From Fibrobacterota bacterium (GTDB lineage Bacteria; Fibrobacterota; Chitinivibrionia; Chitinivibrionales; Chitinispirillaceae), in the NCBI GenBank assembly GCA_023459055.1, contig JAEWVR010000003.1:1-64000 (forward strand): a stretch of 64,000 bases of DNA, written 5' to 3'. Shown here in pieces: positions 63,055-64,000 of this stretch. The first letter of the stretch is position 1. Every line of letters begins with the position of its first letter. The notes under the pieces are model-generated. The model was not told the DNA's origin. It ran no database searches and saw only the letters and a program-made list of their open reading frames with translations. The position numbers were made by a program, and so were the translations under genes.

Positions 63055-64000
63055 ATGGCATATTATTACCTTGAAATAATCCGCGGCCAGGAAATTGGAA
63101 AACGACACCTTCTTAAAGAGGGTGCTATTACTGTCGGACGAAGCAGTGACAACATGATCTGCATAAATTCAGTCGAAAGAACCGTCTCGAGCCATCATGC
63201 AATAATTTATAAGTATGGCGATAGTATCAGCATTCAGGATATTGGCAGCACCAACGGAACCTACAAAAATGGTACCCGAATAGCAGAGGAAGCTGAATCT
63301 CTGGAACACAATGACGAGGTCAGCTTTGGTGAAAAAGGCCCAAAAGTAAAACTGGTCATCTCGCAAACTGAACTCAGCACCACCCCGCGGTCAAAACCCG
63401 GTGAATCACAAAATTATCCGGTTCGTTCAGTGTCCAAGAATGATGAAACCGAGCGATCGTTTCGTACCGGTCTCGAACGTGATCTGGACGAAAATCCGGA
63501 TGCCTTGTTTTCGGGCAAAAAACGTCATTCCAAAAAGGACGAAAGTAATTTTGGTTATCAGACAATGGAACTTGAAAATAAGATTCTAAACAAGCGACTC
63601 AGTGCTGACGAAATGAATAAACTGATGAAACAGGGGGACCGGGTTGACAAAATCATTCAAAAGGGAAACCTCAGTGAAACGCAGGTTCACTTTCTTCATA
63701 CATCCTATAATGCACAAAAGAAACTCAAAACAAAATCCTCTATCACACTCTTTATTGTTGGCCTTGTATCATTAACACTTATCACATTCTTTACAGTCCG
63801 TATGTTCCAGTATAAGGCACTTGTCAATGATGCTGTCTCAAGCGAAAAGAATCTTGACAAATACGAAGCAGACATTTCAAATGCAAAAAAACGTGGTGTC
63901 AGTGAAGCAACTCTTGAAGAGCTCGTGGCAAAATTCGAAGATGAACGGGATCGTTTTAATAGTCTGAAAAGCAATCTTCGCGACAAAGATGTAAAGCGAT
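63055..64000 (+). CDS. FHA-domain membrane protein, T6SS-associated (partial)
   Basis: Open from ATG 63055 to the window edge, 315 codons so far, no stop. The N-terminal FHA domain (about 1-105) shows VGRSSDNMI, the phosphothreonine-binding SSHHA, and IGSTNGTYKNG. A charged linker follows, then one membrane helix (about 228-248, TLFIVGLVSLTLITFF) and a coiled-coil-like region (SEATLEELVAKFEDERDRF). FHA proteins (Fha, TagH) sit in many T6SS loci, where threonine phosphorylation through PpkA controls assembly. The topology suggests the FHA part faces the cytoplasm. It is divergent from hcp. Confidence 0.85.
   Translation, partial: MAYYYLEIIRGQEIGKRHLLKEGAITVGRSSDNMICINSVERTVSSHHAIIYKYGDSISIQDIGSTNGTYKNGTRIAEEAESLEHNDEVSFGEKGPKVKLVISQTELSTTPRSKPGESQNYPVRSVSKNDETERSFRTGLERDLDENPDALFSGKKRHSKKDESNFGYQTMELENKILNKRLSADEMNKLMKQGDRVDKIIQKGNLSETQVHFLHTSYNAQKKLKTKSSITLFIVGLVSLTLITFFTVRMFQYKALVNDAVSSEKNLDKYEADISNAKKRGVSEATLEELVAKFEDERDRFNSLKSNLRDKDVKR

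Overview
The window looks like part of a free-living Gram-negative chromosome. It carries outer-membrane and lipoprotein genes, a type VI secretion system (T6SS), a type IV pilin, and a cellulose-degrading GH9 enzyme with a C-terminal tail like the type IX secretion sorting domains. The primary-type sigma factor is short and lacks an N-terminal region 1.1. Together these suggest the Fibrobacterota / FCB group (inference; I could not run a tree). Gene density is high. Intergenic spaces often hold small GC-rich palindromic repeats of several families. I found no rRNA, tRNA or CRISPR array.

Layout. 0-12.4 kb is mixed housekeeping: hrpA helicase, a lone response regulator, cutA, an AAA/DUF4143 ATPase, a DUF2147 protein, a duplicated zinc-ligand-motif protein, rsmG, a DUF3820 protein, shikimate kinase, rnhA, an OMPP1/FadL-like porin and a lipoprotein. 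12.4-21.5 kb is accessory: a HExxH lipoprotein, GH9 endoglucanase, a Fic protein, a Doc/AbrB toxin-antitoxin pair between two long direct repeats, a type IV pilin-like gene and an Rpn-type nuclease. 21.5-31.6 kb is the conserved core: a radical SAM protein, then uppS-cdsA-dxr-rseP, rpsB-tsf-pyrH-frr and rplM-rpsI, all on the minus strand. 31.7-36.2 kb holds a degenerate PAS histidine kinase, the sigma factor, rpmB and small envelope proteins including an NlpE-like lipoprotein.

36.3-47.0 kb (plus strand) is the most unusual region. It is a self-contained fatty-acid/polyketide-like cluster: B12-type radical SAM, FabG, FabZ, a complete ketosynthase, a second ketosynthase that has lost all three catalytic residues, ACP, metallo-beta-lactamase-fold hydrolase, LpxL/HtrB-like acyltransferase, a second B12-type radical SAM, and a CrtI/phytoene-desaturase-like flavoprotein. 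The gene content matches the type proposed for ladderane lipids in anammox bacteria. The product is not known from sequence.

47.2-64.0 kb is a T6SS locus on the minus strand: hcp, tssA, tssB, tssC, tssE, tssF, tssG, clpV, tssM and a beta-helix-like membrane protein. A divergent FHA-domain gene runs off the right edge. A consensus-perfect sigma-54 promoter precedes hcp. Hairpin terminators after hcp and tssC divide the locus into at least three expression units. The open frame and a Shine-Dalgarno site show that TssA begins upstream of every ordinary start codon, apparently at an ATC codon. tssJ, tssK, tssL and vgrG are not in the window and may lie to the right.
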